Below, piece after piece: positions 46,504 through 55,183 of a DNA stretch of 64,000 nucleotides. Where the stretch lies: positions 5,244,001 through 5,308,000 of the forward strand of contig NC_011772.1 in assembly GCF_000021305.1 (NCBI RefSeq), in the 5' to 3' direction. A program made the translations under genes and the position numbers. Below the pieces are notes generated by a model. The model was not told the DNA's origin, did not search any database, and saw only the letters and a list, made by a program, of their open reading frames with translations. The DNA comes from Bacillus cereus G9842 (GTDB taxonomy: Bacteria; Bacillota; Bacilli; Bacillales; Bacillaceae_G). The first letter of the stretch is position 1. Each line of letters begins with the position of its first letter.

Positions 46504-46531
46504 TAAAAAGGGCGAAAACTCGCCCTTCTTC
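46504..46531 (-). terminator. Terminator of cstA-ybdD
   Basis: AAGGGCGA/TCGCCCTT stem with TTTTTATTTTTT on the minus strand. Confidence 0.88.
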
Positions 46532-46532
46532 A

Positions 46533-46736
46533 TTAACAACAGCGTGATATTTTTCCACCCTTTGCATTAAATCTTGCTTCTTGTGCCTCAGCAAAAAATT
46601 GCTTTTGACATACAACCTCTTCTTCAGGATGATGCTTTTTCATATGCTCCACATATACTTCATAACTTGGTACCCCAACGAGCAAACTAATAAAGCGTTT
46701 TCTTTCCCCCCATACTTTCCGTAGTCGTTTAAGCAT
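46533..46736 (-). CDS. YbdD/YjiX family small protein (DUF466)
   Basis: Protein of 67 residues, the usual companion of CstA-type carbon starvation transporters. It begins MLKRLRKVWGERKRFISLLV and contains the family motif GVPSYEVYVEHMKKHHPEE; the C-terminus ends RCC. Its ATG at 46736 overlaps the cstA stop by eight bases, with GAGGAAC upstream, so it is translationally coupled. In E. coli, YbdD and YjiX accompany CstA and BtsT and influence pyruvate uptake; the mechanism is not settled. Confidence 0.85.
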   Translation of the reverse strand: MLKRLRKVWGERKRFISLLVGVPSYEVYVEHMKKHHPEEEVVCQKQFFAEAQEARFNAKGGKISRCC

Positions 46737-48807
46737 AATAGTTCCTCGACTCACTTTCATCTCTAGAAATATATGCTGCCTCTTTTAGCAGCATCGGCTT
46801 ATTTCTTAATACTTGAATCCAAATTCGAATTGCAGAAATTAATACAGCGATTACAACTATCATAAAAATCCCGCAAAGCGCTGCATCAATATAATCATTG
46901 AAAATAATTTGCTTCATTTGAGCAACATTTTTAGCTGGTGCTAACACTTTCCCCTCATCTAATGCTCCCTGGAACACCTTTGCATGAGATAGAAATCCTA
47001 TTTTAGGGTTTTCATGAAATAGCTTTTGATAACCCGCCGTCATCGTTACAATAAGCAATCCAACAGTTGGAATAAGTGTCACCCAAACATATGCCTTTTT
47101 CCCCATTTTGAACAAAATTGTCGTTCCAAGTAATAATGCAATACCTGCTAACATTTGATTTGCAATACCGAAAAGTGGCCATAATGTATTAATTCCACCA
47201 AGCGGATCTACTACCCCTTGGTACAAAAAATAACCCCATCCTAATACACATAACGTTGTAGCTATTACATTTGCTAATGTAGAATCTGTTTTCGCAAACG
47301 GCTTATATACATGCCCTAAAATATCTTGAATCATAAATCGTCCTACACGCGTTCCTGCGTCAATCGTTGTTAAAATAAATAGGGCTTCAAAGAGAATAGC
47401 AAAATGATACCAGAATGCCATCATCGCCGTTCCACCTATTACTTGTGAGAAAATATATGCCATACCTATCGCTAACGTTGGTGCGCCACCTGTACGTGAT
47501 AAAATTGTTTGCTCTCCAACATTTACAGCAAGTTCTTTTAGTTCATTTGGTGTAATAGCAAATCCCCATGAAGAAATAACTTGAGCTGCCTGCGATACAT
47601 CCGTACCAATAAGTGCTGCCGGACTATTAATCGCAAAATAAGTTCCTGGTGTTAATACACAAGCTGCAATCATTGCCATCGCAGCTACAAACGACTCCAT
47701 TAACATTGCTCCGTAACCAATTGGCTGTGCATGTCCCTCTTGTTCAATCATTTTTGGCGTCGTACCTGATGAAACAAGAGCATGGAATCCAGAGACTGCA
47801 CCACAGGCAATCGTAATAAATAAGAACGGGAATAAATTACCGGAGAAAACAGGACCTGTTCCATCAATAAATTGCGAAACTGCTGGCATTTGTAAATCAG
47901 GTGCTACAATTAAAATACCAATCGCCAATCCAACAATTGTTCCAACTTTTAAAAATGTACTTAAATAATCACGTGGTGCTAATAACATCCAAACTGGTAA
48001 TGCAGATGCAATAAATCCATATACAATAAGCATAATAGCAATTGTTTCGCCACTAAATGTGAACATACTTGCAAGTGTTGGATTTTCTGCTACATACTGT
48101 CCTCCAATAAGAGATAAAATAAGTAGGATAATACCAATTACTGACCCTTCTCCAACACGACCAGGCCTAATATAGCGCATGTAAACTCCCATTAAAATAG
48201 CGATGGGAATCGTTGCTGCTATCGTAAACATTCCCCAAGGACTTCCAATCAGTGCCTTTACTACGACTAACGCTAATACTGCTAATAAAATAATCATAAT
48301 TCCTAAAATACCTATCATTGCAATTAGTCCTGTAACAGGCCCAATCTCATCCTTAATCATTTCTCCTAACGATTTACCATTACGTCTCATCGAAGCAAAT
48401 AAAATGACAAAATCTTGGACAGCCCCCGCAACAACTACCCCAACAATAATCCAAATGGTCCCTGGTAAATATCCCATTTGTGCTGCTAAAATCGGTCCTA
48501 CTAAAGGTCCCGCCCCAGCAATCGCTGCAAAGTGATGTCCAAACAATACCCACTTATTTGTTGGAACATAGTCTTTCCCATCGTTTAATGTATGGGCTGG
48601 TGTTTGACGATTATCATCTAAATTAAAAACCTTTCTCGCTATAAATCTACTATAAAAGCGATAAGCAACTGCATATACACATACAGCAGCTACTAAGAGC
48701 CATACAGCATTAATGGTTTCACCTTGTGATAAAGCTATTACCCCAAAAGCCCCTGCTCCTACTGCTGTAATAACGCCCCAAAGTAAAATCGATTTCAATG
48801 TCTTCAC
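46729..48807 (-). CDS. cstA: CstA family carbon-starvation / pyruvate transporter
   Basis: Large membrane protein of 692 residues with about 16-18 helices. Family landmarks are NKWVLFGHHFAAIAGAGPLVGPILAAQMGYLPG near residue 85-120 and CGAVSGFHALVSSGTTPKMI in the middle. E. coli CstA and BtsT import pyruvate or peptides. GTG at 48807 is chosen as start because GGGGG lies eight bases upstream; an in-frame TTG at 48822 is weaker. A CodY box sits 43 bases upstream, and a LytTR regulator gene lies upstream on the same strand, matching the E. coli LytTR-BtsT logic. Confidence 0.9.
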   Translation of the reverse strand: MKTLKSILLWGVITAVGAGAFGVIALSQGETINAVWLLVAAVCVYAVAYRFYSRFIARKVFNLDDNRQTPAHTLNDGKDYVPTNKWVLFGHHFAAIAGAGPLVGPILAAQMGYLPGTIWIIVGVVVAGAVQDFVILFASMRRNGKSLGEMIKDEIGPVTGLIAMIGILGIMIILLAVLALVVVKALIGSPWGMFTIAATIPIAILMGVYMRYIRPGRVGEGSVIGIILLILSLIGGQYVAENPTLASMFTFSGETIAIMLIVYGFIASALPVWMLLAPRDYLSTFLKVGTIVGLAIGILIVAPDLQMPAVSQFIDGTGPVFSGNLFPFLFITIACGAVSGFHALVSSGTTPKMIEQEGHAQPIGYGAMLMESFVAAMAMIAACVLTPGTYFAINSPAALIGTDVSQAAQVISSWGFAITPNELKELAVNVGEQTILSRTGGAPTLAIGMAYIFSQVIGGTAMMAFWYHFAILFEALFILTTIDAGTRVGRFMIQDILGHVYKPFAKTDSTLANVIATTLCVLGWGYFLYQGVVDPLGGINTLWPLFGIANQMLAGIALLLGTTILFKMGKKAYVWVTLIPTVGLLIVTMTAGYQKLFHENPKIGFLSHAKVFQGALDEGKVLAPAKNVAQMKQIIFNDYIDAALCGIFMIVVIAVLISAIRIWIQVLRNKPMLLKEAAYISRDESESRNYYA

Positions 48808-48849
48808 ATACAATTCCCCCAATACTATTTCTTAGTGGAGATTGTACTA

Positions 48850-48864
48850 AATTTTCTGAATATT
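48850..48864. promoter_or_regulatory. CodY box upstream of cstA
   Basis: AATTTTCTGAATATT matches the CodY motif AATTTTCWGAAAATT at 14 of 15 positions. It lies 43 bases before the cstA start, where binding could repress transcription in rich conditions. Confidence 0.75.
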
Positions 48865-48929
48865 TAACTTGAATCCTCCCTATCATGAAGGATTTTCAGT
48901 TTATCATGTTAAAATACTCTCATTACCTA

Positions 48930-49646
48930 CTATAATTCAATGTTATTTCGAAGGCGTTTTACATAATTACGACTGACTGGAATCGGTTGCTCATCATACC
49001 TATCTAAATACAAATTATACGTGCCATTATAATAAGGTTTCAGTTCTTTTACATATGACATATTAATTAAATAACTTTTATGCACACGTAAAAAATCATA
49101 TGCATTTAGCTTATTTTCTAATTCCTGAAGTGTATATGTTGAAATATACTGATTATTCGTTGTGTAAATTGAAACAGTTTTATTTTCTTTATTTTTACTT
49201 ACATATACGATATCTTCTGGAAGAATATATCGTATACCCTCTTGACTTTCTATCGGTAGTTTCCGCAAATAACTCTTTGCTTTCTCACCTTGTTCTTTAC
49301 CTATTTTATATAAAAGAAATTGTAAATCTTCTTCACGAAATGGTCGTAATAAATAATAAAATGCTTGGAAACGAAAAGCTGTAATAGATTCCTCTATGTT
49401 TTCACCTACAAAAATAAATTTTGTATAGCAATTTATTTCTCGTAATAAACTTGCATATTCAAAACCAGTACCATCTAGTAATTTGGAACTTAAAAAAACA
49501 AAGTCTGGTATATGTTTTTTCATCATAAATAAAGATTCTGTTCCTGTCTTTGCTTCAAAACATTCTACATTTCTCATATTTTCAGTGAAATTTTCAGCTA
49601 ACTCTCTTCTCTCTTCTGCCTCTTCCATGATCAGTAAAATTTTCAT
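48930..49646 (-). CDS. LytTR-family regulator with degenerate receiver
   Basis: DNA-binding protein of 238 residues: an N-terminal receiver-like domain (about 1-118) and a C-terminal LytTR domain (about 135-236, YILPEDIVYVSKNKENKTVS and YDFLRVHKSYLINMSYVKEL). The receiver looks unable to be phosphorylated: the phosphoacceptor position reads FLSSK with Ser53 instead of Asp, and the N-terminal acidic pair is replaced by MEEAEE text. No histidine kinase gene is adjacent. Position directly upstream of cstA suggests it controls cstA. ATG at 49646 follows AGGTGG. Confidence 0.88.
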   Translation of the reverse strand: MKILLIMEEAEERRELAENFTENMRNVECFEAKTGTESLFMMKKHIPDFVFLSSKLLDGTGFEYASLLREINCYTKFIFVGENIEESITAFRFQAFYYLLRPFREEDLQFLLYKIGKEQGEKAKSYLRKLPIESQEGIRYILPEDIVYVSKNKENKTVSIYTTNNQYISTYTLQELENKLNAYDFLRVHKSYLINMSYVKELKPYYNGTYNLYLDRYDEQPIPVSRNYVKRLRNNIEL

Positions 49647-49751
49647 TTCTTCAACCACCTAATTCTTTGTCCATATGTCCTGCTGTATACATTCGCTTTT
49701 ATAAGAAATAATCCCTTTTTCTTACTATACCATTATTTATCTAAAAAAACA

Positions 49752-49781
49752 GAAAAAAGGAAACCACTTCGGTTTCCTCTC
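49752..49781 (-). terminator. Terminator of the NiaP-like gene
   Basis: Minus strand GGAAACC-GAAGT-GGTTTCC then six T. Confidence 0.85.
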
Positions 49782-49785
49782 CTCC

Positions 49786-49868
49786 TTTATCCTACATTAA
49801 CTGCCTAGAAAGAGCGGAGTAGTGTAGGGTAATAAACGGTCAGGGCTACGTTTAAAATTTCACTTTAT
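49786..49868 (-). repeat. Short bcr1-related element flanked by TTTAT
   Basis: An 83-base stretch between two TTTAT copies. Minus strand starts ATAAAGTGAAATTTTAA and ends GTTAATGTAGGATAAA, close to the ends of the element at 24668-24824 (AAAGTGAAACTTTAA and GTTAATGCGGGATAAA), but the middle is shorter. One boundary coincides with the stop codon of the NiaP-like gene. Confidence 0.6.
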
Positions 49869-51064
49869 ACTAATTCTCGTTGCTTCGTTTCCTGTCCAAG
49901 TATTACTACAGCGAATACACCAATTAAAATTGATCCGCAGAAAATCGTAAATATTATTGATAGTGAAGCTTCTGAGGCAACTAAATACCCCACTAATAGT
50001 GGCCCAAGAATACCACCAATACGCCCAAATGCTGCTGCCATTCCTGCACCAGTACCACGAATAACCGTCGGATACTGTTCAGGTGTATAGGCGTATAATG
50101 CTCCCCAAGCACCTAAGTTAAAGAAGGATAGTAACATACCTGCCACGATTAATACTGTTAATGAATCCGCAACCCCAAACAAATAGGCACTGCAAGCTGT
50201 CCCGATTAAATACGTAACCAACACAAATTTACGACCGAGACGTTCAATAAACCAAGCAGCGGTGAAATATCCTGGAAGTTGAGCTAATGTCATAATAAGT
50301 ACGTATTGGAAACTTTTTATTAAACTAAATCCTTTTAGCACCATTACACTCGGTAACCAAAGGAACATTCCATAATAAGAAAAGACAACACAAAACCATA
50401 GAATCCATAGCATAATTGTTGCTTTACGATATTCCCCAGACCAAACTGATTTTATATTTTCAATAACAGATGGTCTTTTTTCAACTTTTTGGAACCTTGG
50501 GGAATCCGGTAAATTCCATCTTAAATATAAAGCATATAGTGCTGGAACTGCACTCAATACCATCGCAATTTCCCAACCATATTTAGGAATAACAAAATAC
50601 GAGATAAGGGCTGCAATTAGCCATCCACCTGCCCAAAAACTTTCTAATAACACAACAATTTTCCCACGCTCATGCGCTTCAACACTCTCTGATACTAGTG
50701 TAGAGGCAACCGGAAGCTCTCCGCCAAGCCCCATACCAATTAAAAAGCGTAAAACGAGAAACATCGCGAGTGTCGTTGTTAATGCAGTTAAACCACTACC
50801 GATAGAAAATAATAATAATGTAATAATAAAGACTGATTTTCGGCCTATTCTATCTGATAGTATCCCAAAAATAAGCGCTCCTACTGCCATACCGATTGAG
50901 TTAATACTGCCTATCCAGCCCATTTCCTGGCTCGTTAATCCCCAATCCTTTTGCAAGGCTACCATTACAAATGAAAGCATTCCAACATCCATTGCATCAA
51001 ATAGCCATCCAAGTCCAGCTATACCAAGTAGTTTGCGCTTCGAAATTTCTTTTACCTTGCCCAC
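49865..51064 (-). CDS. MFS transporter, NiaP-like (probable niacin uptake)
   Basis: Transporter of 399 residues with 12 TM helices of the sugar-porter-like MFS group. Motif A loop is GILSDRIGRKSVF, and GMGLGGELPVASTLVSE and RGKIVVLLESFWAGGWL closely resemble B. subtilis NiaP (YceI), a nicotinate importer. Aromatic acid transport is an alternative for this group. The GTG start at 51064 follows GAGGAGG. Palindromic ACAGGTGT-like sequence upstream may be a niacin-responsive operator. A bcr1-like fragment and terminator follow the stop. Confidence 0.82.
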   Translation of the reverse strand: MGKVKEISKRKLLGIAGLGWLFDAMDVGMLSFVMVALQKDWGLTSQEMGWIGSINSIGMAVGALIFGILSDRIGRKSVFIITLLLFSIGSGLTALTTTLAMFLVLRFLIGMGLGGELPVASTLVSESVEAHERGKIVVLLESFWAGGWLIAALISYFVIPKYGWEIAMVLSAVPALYALYLRWNLPDSPRFQKVEKRPSVIENIKSVWSGEYRKATIMLWILWFCVVFSYYGMFLWLPSVMVLKGFSLIKSFQYVLIMTLAQLPGYFTAAWFIERLGRKFVLVTYLIGTACSAYLFGVADSLTVLIVAGMLLSFFNLGAWGALYAYTPEQYPTVIRGTGAGMAAAFGRIGGILGPLLVGYLVASEASLSIIFTIFCGSILIGVFAVVILGQETKQRELV

Positions 51065-51080
51065 TAGAAGTCCTCCTCAC

Positions 51081-51112
51081 ACAGGTGTCTTTACACATCA
51101 TTTTACATGTGT
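51081..51112. promoter_or_regulatory. Candidate NiaR-like operator
   Basis: Partly overlapping dyads, ACAGGTGT-CTTT-ACACATCA and TACACAT...ATGTGTG, lie just before the NiaP-like start. The half-site ACAGGTGT resembles what I recall of the Bacillus niacin repressor motif; the identification is tentative. Confidence 0.35.
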
Positions 51113-51173
51113 GAATTGTATAAGTAAAATACTTTTGTGTAAAAAATTCTCCTTCATCATTCCCAAAAAGTAA

Positions 51174-51243
51174 AACGTCTATCCCGATTGGTGAGGGCTA
51201 ATAATCAGTAGGGATGACTCACTGATTAAAGTTTCACTTCATT
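51174..51243 (-). repeat. Short bcr1-related element
   Basis: Minus strand begins GAAGTGAAACTTTAATCAGT, identical in its core to the element at 24668, continues to ACTGATTATTAG and ends CGGGATAGA. The central hairpin region of the long copy is missing. It occupies the gap between the NiaP-like promoter and tagA. Confidence 0.65.
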
Positions 51244-51260
51244 AAAAATGAATAAATAAA

Positions 51261-51288
51261 AAAAAGTAGCGATATTTCGCTACTTTTT
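51261..51288 (-). terminator. Terminator overlapping the tagA-like stop
   Basis: AAAAAGTAGCGA/TCGCTACTTTTT stem. Confidence 0.88.
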
Positions 51289-52020
51289 CGAACGCATTAC
51301 TTCTTTTAAAAATTCCGCTAATACTAACTGACGACGCCAGCGTGTTGGATTACTGCATAATCTATAAAACCACTCTAAATGAATCGCTTGAATCCATTTT
51401 GGTGCACGTTTTACCTCTCCAGCCCATACGTCTAAACTTCCACCCACTCCAACAGCCATTTTCGTTTCTAAACGATGCTTATTGTTTTGGATAAAGTTCT
51501 CTTGTCTCGGGAAACCGAGTGCAACAAGTAATAAATCTGGTTTTGCTTCTTGAATGCGAGAAATAATATTCTCTTCGTCTTCTTGTTTGAAATAACCATC
51601 TTGTGTACCGGCGATGGATACAGCTGAATATGTCTTTGTTAAATGATCTGCTGCAGCTTGTACAACATGCGGCTTTGCACCTAATAAGAAAACAGATACT
51701 GGTTTACTATCTTCTGATAACTTCGCAAGTAAATTACACATTAAATCAAAACCTGCTACACGTTCTTTTAAAGGTGTACCAAGCATGCCGCTTGCCTTTA
51801 CAACCCCAATACCATCAGGTGTAATTAAATCTGTATTCAATAATGTTTGATAGAACTTTTCATCCTTTTTTGCGCACATAACAATTTCAGGGTTTGCTGT
51901 TACTACCTGAAACGTATGAGTTCGCTCCGCTTCTAGTTGTTCTTTTAAATATTTGACCGTTTCATCCATTGTCATTGTAGAAAAAGGAACGCCTAGAATA
52001 TCAACTGTTTGTACTGCCAT
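51280..52020 (-). CDS. tagA: WecG/TagA/CpsF family glycosyltransferase
   Basis: GT26 enzyme of 246 residues that adds ManNAc (or a related sugar) to undecaprenyl-PP-GlcNAc, making linkage units for wall polymers. Active-site signatures are Thr41 in TANPEIV and Asp69 in TPDGIG; the C-terminal basic tail (RRQLVLAEFLKEVMRSKK) is the membrane-docking appendage of TagA proteins. It is the third gene of a run with a GT4 and an O-antigen-ligase-like protein, consistent with secondary cell wall polysaccharide synthesis. Confidence 0.92.
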   Translation of the reverse strand: MAVQTVDILGVPFSTMTMDETVKYLKEQLEAERTHTFQVVTANPEIVMCAKKDEKFYQTLLNTDLITPDGIGVVKASGMLGTPLKERVAGFDLMCNLLAKLSEDSKPVSVFLLGAKPHVVQAAADHLTKTYSAVSIAGTQDGYFKQEDEENIISRIQEAKPDLLLVALGFPRQENFIQNNKHRLETKMAVGVGGSLDVWAGEVKRAPKWIQAIHLEWFYRLCSNPTRWRRQLVLAEFLKEVMRSKK

Positions 52021-52041
52021 AGTTAACTATCCTCTCTATCA

Positions 52042-53151
52042 TTACAAGTTTTTCGCTATTAATTGCTTATATGTTTCCTTTGTATCTTCATATAGTTTTT
52101 GAAGTGAGAAATTCATAGTAGCATGCTCATAAATATGTTTACCCATTGCTGCTAATTCTCCAGTTTTCCACTTATCATACGCTTCTTCTAAAGCTAATGC
52201 TAATGCCTTTCCATCATCTGTTGGCACAATCCATCCGTAAGTTTCATCTACGATTAATGGTTCAATTTCTCCAGCCCTAGTCACAATTGATGGTACGCGT
52301 TGATTTGCCGCTTCTAATAAAACTAGTGGGAACCCTTCACTATGAGAAGTTAATAAATTTACATGTGACGACGCAAATAATTGTTTTACATCTTGACGAT
52401 GTCCTAAAAACTCTACTTTATCGTTAATCCCTTTTTCAGTAGCTAATGACTTTAGATTTTCTTCTAATGGGCCATCGCCAACTAATAATACTTTAATTTT
52501 CTCCAATTTTGTTTGTTGTAACGCATCGAATAAAACTTCATGTCCTTTGACAGGATGTAATCGCGCTACTTGGATTGCCGTAAATACATCTTCAGCAATA
52601 TTGAACATTTCTTTTTTATTATAGCCTTCTGCTTTTTCCTTATCGTATTCAATTCCATTATAAATAACATGCATCTTTTCATTTGAAATCCCTAATGCTG
52701 CCAGGCTTTTTTTCAATCTATTTGTTACAACGAAAAATAAGTCTATATTTTTTAAGGCTTTCAAATTTAATTTCGTAAAAATCCAACCTTTGAAGCCCTG
52801 TTTAGTAAAGTCTTGAAATGGATCACTATGAATAGTCGTTACCCATTTTGCCTTTATTCTCTTTTTCATTAAAGAAACATAGAAATTAGCCCTAGGACCA
52901 TGCGTATGAACTACATCAAATTTTTCTTTATTAATAAATTCACTTATATTCTTTAAAATGGATAAATCATAGCGCGATTTTTGTGAAAACACATGGACTT
53001 TTATCCCTAATTCCCTTGCTTCCTTCGCAACAATTCCATCTTCAAATACTGCTAATTCTACTTCACCAGTTGGAAACTGATCGAGAAGTGAAATAATATG
53101 TGTTTTCCCTCCCCCATCTTCTGCTCCTGCATTCATATGCAATATTCTCAT
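52042..53151 (-). CDS. Glycosyltransferase family 4
   Basis: GT-B fold glycosyltransferase of 369 residues. The N-terminal domain has MRILHMNAGAEDGGGKTHI and VVHTHGPRANFY. The C-terminal donor domain has VARLHPVKGHEVLFDAL, KVLLVGDGPLEENLK and the EX7E motif in HSEGFPLVLLEAANQRVP. The donor is probably a UDP-sugar. It ends 21 bases before tagA, so the two are co-transcribed. No TM segments; it acts on the cytoplasmic face. Confidence 0.92.
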   Translation of the reverse strand: MRILHMNAGAEDGGGKTHIISLLDQFPTGEVELAVFEDGIVAKEARELGIKVHVFSQKSRYDLSILKNISEFINKEKFDVVHTHGPRANFYVSLMKKRIKAKWVTTIHSDPFQDFTKQGFKGWIFTKLNLKALKNIDLFFVVTNRLKKSLAALGISNEKMHVIYNGIEYDKEKAEGYNKKEMFNIAEDVFTAIQVARLHPVKGHEVLFDALQQTKLEKIKVLLVGDGPLEENLKSLATEKGINDKVEFLGHRQDVKQLFASSHVNLLTSHSEGFPLVLLEAANQRVPSIVTRAGEIEPLIVDETYGWIVPTDDGKALALALEEAYDKWKTGELAAMGKHIYEHATMNFSLQKLYEDTKETYKQLIAKNL

Positions 53152-53216
53152 GTTTTTTCCTCCTTTAAATCCTCGCTACGTTTCCAGCTATTTTTATTTT
53201 ACTGTACTAAAAAATA

Positions 53217-53243
53217 AAAGCTAACAAAAGTTAGCTTTTATTT
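53217..53243 (-). terminator. Terminator of the O-antigen-ligase-like gene
   Basis: AAAAGCTAAC and GTTAGCTTTT with four-base loop and T run on the minus strand. Confidence 0.88.
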
Positions 53244-53246
53244 TTA

Positions 53247-54719
53247 TCATTCAATTTCTAGGTCTACTATTAGATAAGCTAGCACCACTACAAAGTAAAT
53301 CCCAACTCCTGGTGCTGTTAAAATATGTCCTGCAATATAAGCAATACCTAACGCTAACAATAAGCTTGCTGAAATCATTCCATATTTTATATTAAATATG
53401 TCCTTAAATCTCGTAGCAAATGCTAGTAGAATTCTTAGCCCGTAATAAATAAATGGAATCATTAGTAATACAAAGCCAATAATCCCGAAATCATAAAACC
53501 AATCATGGAAGTCCATTTCAATTAATTTTGGATCTGGCTGCTTTTGTTCATTGTATTTAAAGTTACCTGCATAACCCATTCCTAATAACTTTTGTGACAT
53601 TGGCGCTTCTTTAAAGAACTGCTTATGTCTTTCTTCATATACTTGACGTCCACTGAAAATAAGGTTTTCTTGATTTTCTTTCTTTTGCTCTTTCTCAAGC
53701 TCTTTCTTAACTTCCTCTTCTATCTTCGCCTTTTCTTCTGGTTTTTCAGCCTTATGGTGCTTTTCTTCTTTTTCTTTAAGTTCTTGCTCTTTTTTCAGCT
53801 TCTCTTTAATTTCTTTTTCTTTTTGACCTTGCTGTGCCACATTTTGCTCTGATAAATAATTATTGTGAATACCCATATTTTGTGCTAATGGCGTTTGTTT
53901 AAACGTTCCAACTACACCGGCCAATAGGATAATAGCAATTACTGCATTAAGCGCAAGGGATTTTTTGTTCGGATTTTTTCTATCAAATAATAATTGAAGT
54001 AAAATAATCCCGATTGCTGCCGCTAACGTAGCACCAATTGAGCCCATTCCTACTTTCGTACCAACCTGAATTAGCGAATAAATCATTAAAATTGATGGAA
54101 TCCAATATAAAATGTGTTTCCAGCTCTTTGTTTTTTGAATAGAATATAGTACCACAATAGGGAAAATAATAGCTAAGATTGAACCTAGTTCATTCCCTGC
54201 ATAGAACCAACCTCGAGAACCAACCTTCATCCATTCATAACTACCAAAGTCAGTAGATGTTGAAATAGAAATAACCATAATTGCATTAATGATTAATGTA
54301 GAATATACAATACTATTTCGAACCTTATCACTAATATTAACTGTCTTTTTCAATGATTTTAAAGCTAAAATGTATGACCCCAGCATAATATATATATATA
54401 ATGCTTTCGCAACGAATTTAACTTCTTCACTAAGTACAATAGGATCCTTAACTAGTTTATTATTAATAAATCCTACCCCTAAAACTCCGGCTAATAATAT
54501 AAGATAAATTAAAAACTTTCTATTTTCCTTCTCTTTTGCCTGAATTAAAATGTAAATACCACCAACAGCCATAATAAGGAATCTTACTAAAATTCCAACG
54601 GTAGCATTTGACTTTAATAAAGTGATGCTAAGAGACGTTAATAAATCTAAAACAGGCTGTAAAATAATAAAAAAGAGCAAAAAATGCTCAAATCTAACCC
54701 TAGCTTGATTTGCTAACAT
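53247..54719 (-). CDS. O-antigen ligase/polymerase-like membrane protein (Wpa-like)
   Basis: Integral membrane protein of 490 residues with about 11-12 helices, of the Wzy/WaaL class. A large extracytoplasmic loop between late helices carries a very Lys/Glu-rich stretch (about 295-351) and then RQVYEERHKQFFKEAPMSQK and DFHDWFYDFGIIGF, the conserved His-containing ligase loop. B. anthracis WpaA and WpaB, which polymerise or transfer secondary cell wall polysaccharide, are of this type; this gene may be one of them. ATG at 54719 follows GGAGGT. It has its own terminator before the GT4 gene. Confidence 0.82.
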   Translation of the reverse strand: MLANQARVRFEHFLLFFIILQPVLDLLTSLSITLLKSNATVGILVRFLIMAVGGIYILIQAKEKENRKFLIYLILLAGVLGVGFINNKLVKDPIVLSEEVKFVAKALYIYIMLGSYILALKSLKKTVNISDKVRNSIVYSTLIINAIMVISISTSTDFGSYEWMKVGSRGWFYAGNELGSILAIIFPIVVLYSIQKTKSWKHILYWIPSILMIYSLIQVGTKVGMGSIGATLAAAIGIILLQLLFDRKNPNKKSLALNAVIAIILLAGVVGTFKQTPLAQNMGIHNNYLSEQNVAQQGQKEKEIKEKLKKEQELKEKEEKHHKAEKPEEKAKIEEEVKKELEKEQKKENQENLIFSGRQVYEERHKQFFKEAPMSQKLLGMGYAGNFKYNEQKQPDPKLIEMDFHDWFYDFGIIGFVLLMIPFIYYGLRILLAFATRFKDIFNIKYGMISASLLLALGIAYIAGHILTAPGVGIYFVVVLAYLIVDLEIE

Positions 54720-55183
54720 TCCAAGACCTCCATACAAAATCTTAACATTATCTTTTAATCATAATTTATTATCGTTAAAACACACCTAGCAATTATAACA
54801 TAACTCATATTTAAATTGAGAACTATTTTTATACCGAAACTAGCCAATCCATCGTAACTAGTAACTAGAAAATATTATCCTTTAGCTATCCTTCCCTATC
54901 TCTATAAAAACTATCTAACACTCTTTCACTTATTATCAGCATTATAGCAAACATTTATTAATCATTTTATTGATATATAGAATTTAACGGTTAAAAAATG
55001 ACATTCACTCGGCTACCCTACAACTAAAAATTAACCTTGCTTCGTTTTCCCCTAAACATTTTCAAACGCTTTCTTTATGTATTTTATCCGTTTTTCTACA
55101 TGTAACGAAAAGTAATTGTTATTTCCAATACTTTAGTGTATATTTTTTCTCTGGAACATCTTTAAGAGGAAGGGATTAAGGCC
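54720..55183. other. Long AT-rich intergenic region
   Basis: 464 bases between divergent genes with no credible ORF, hairpin of note or repeat match. It must contain the promoters of the Wpa-like and TRIC genes. GAGGAAGGGAT at the right end is the ribosome binding site of the TRIC gene. Confidence 0.5.

Noticed and set aside
53625..53852. Phe/Leu-rich open frame opposite the Wpa-like gene
   Set aside because: It is the antisense reading of the Lys/Glu-rich codons; no ribosome binding site.
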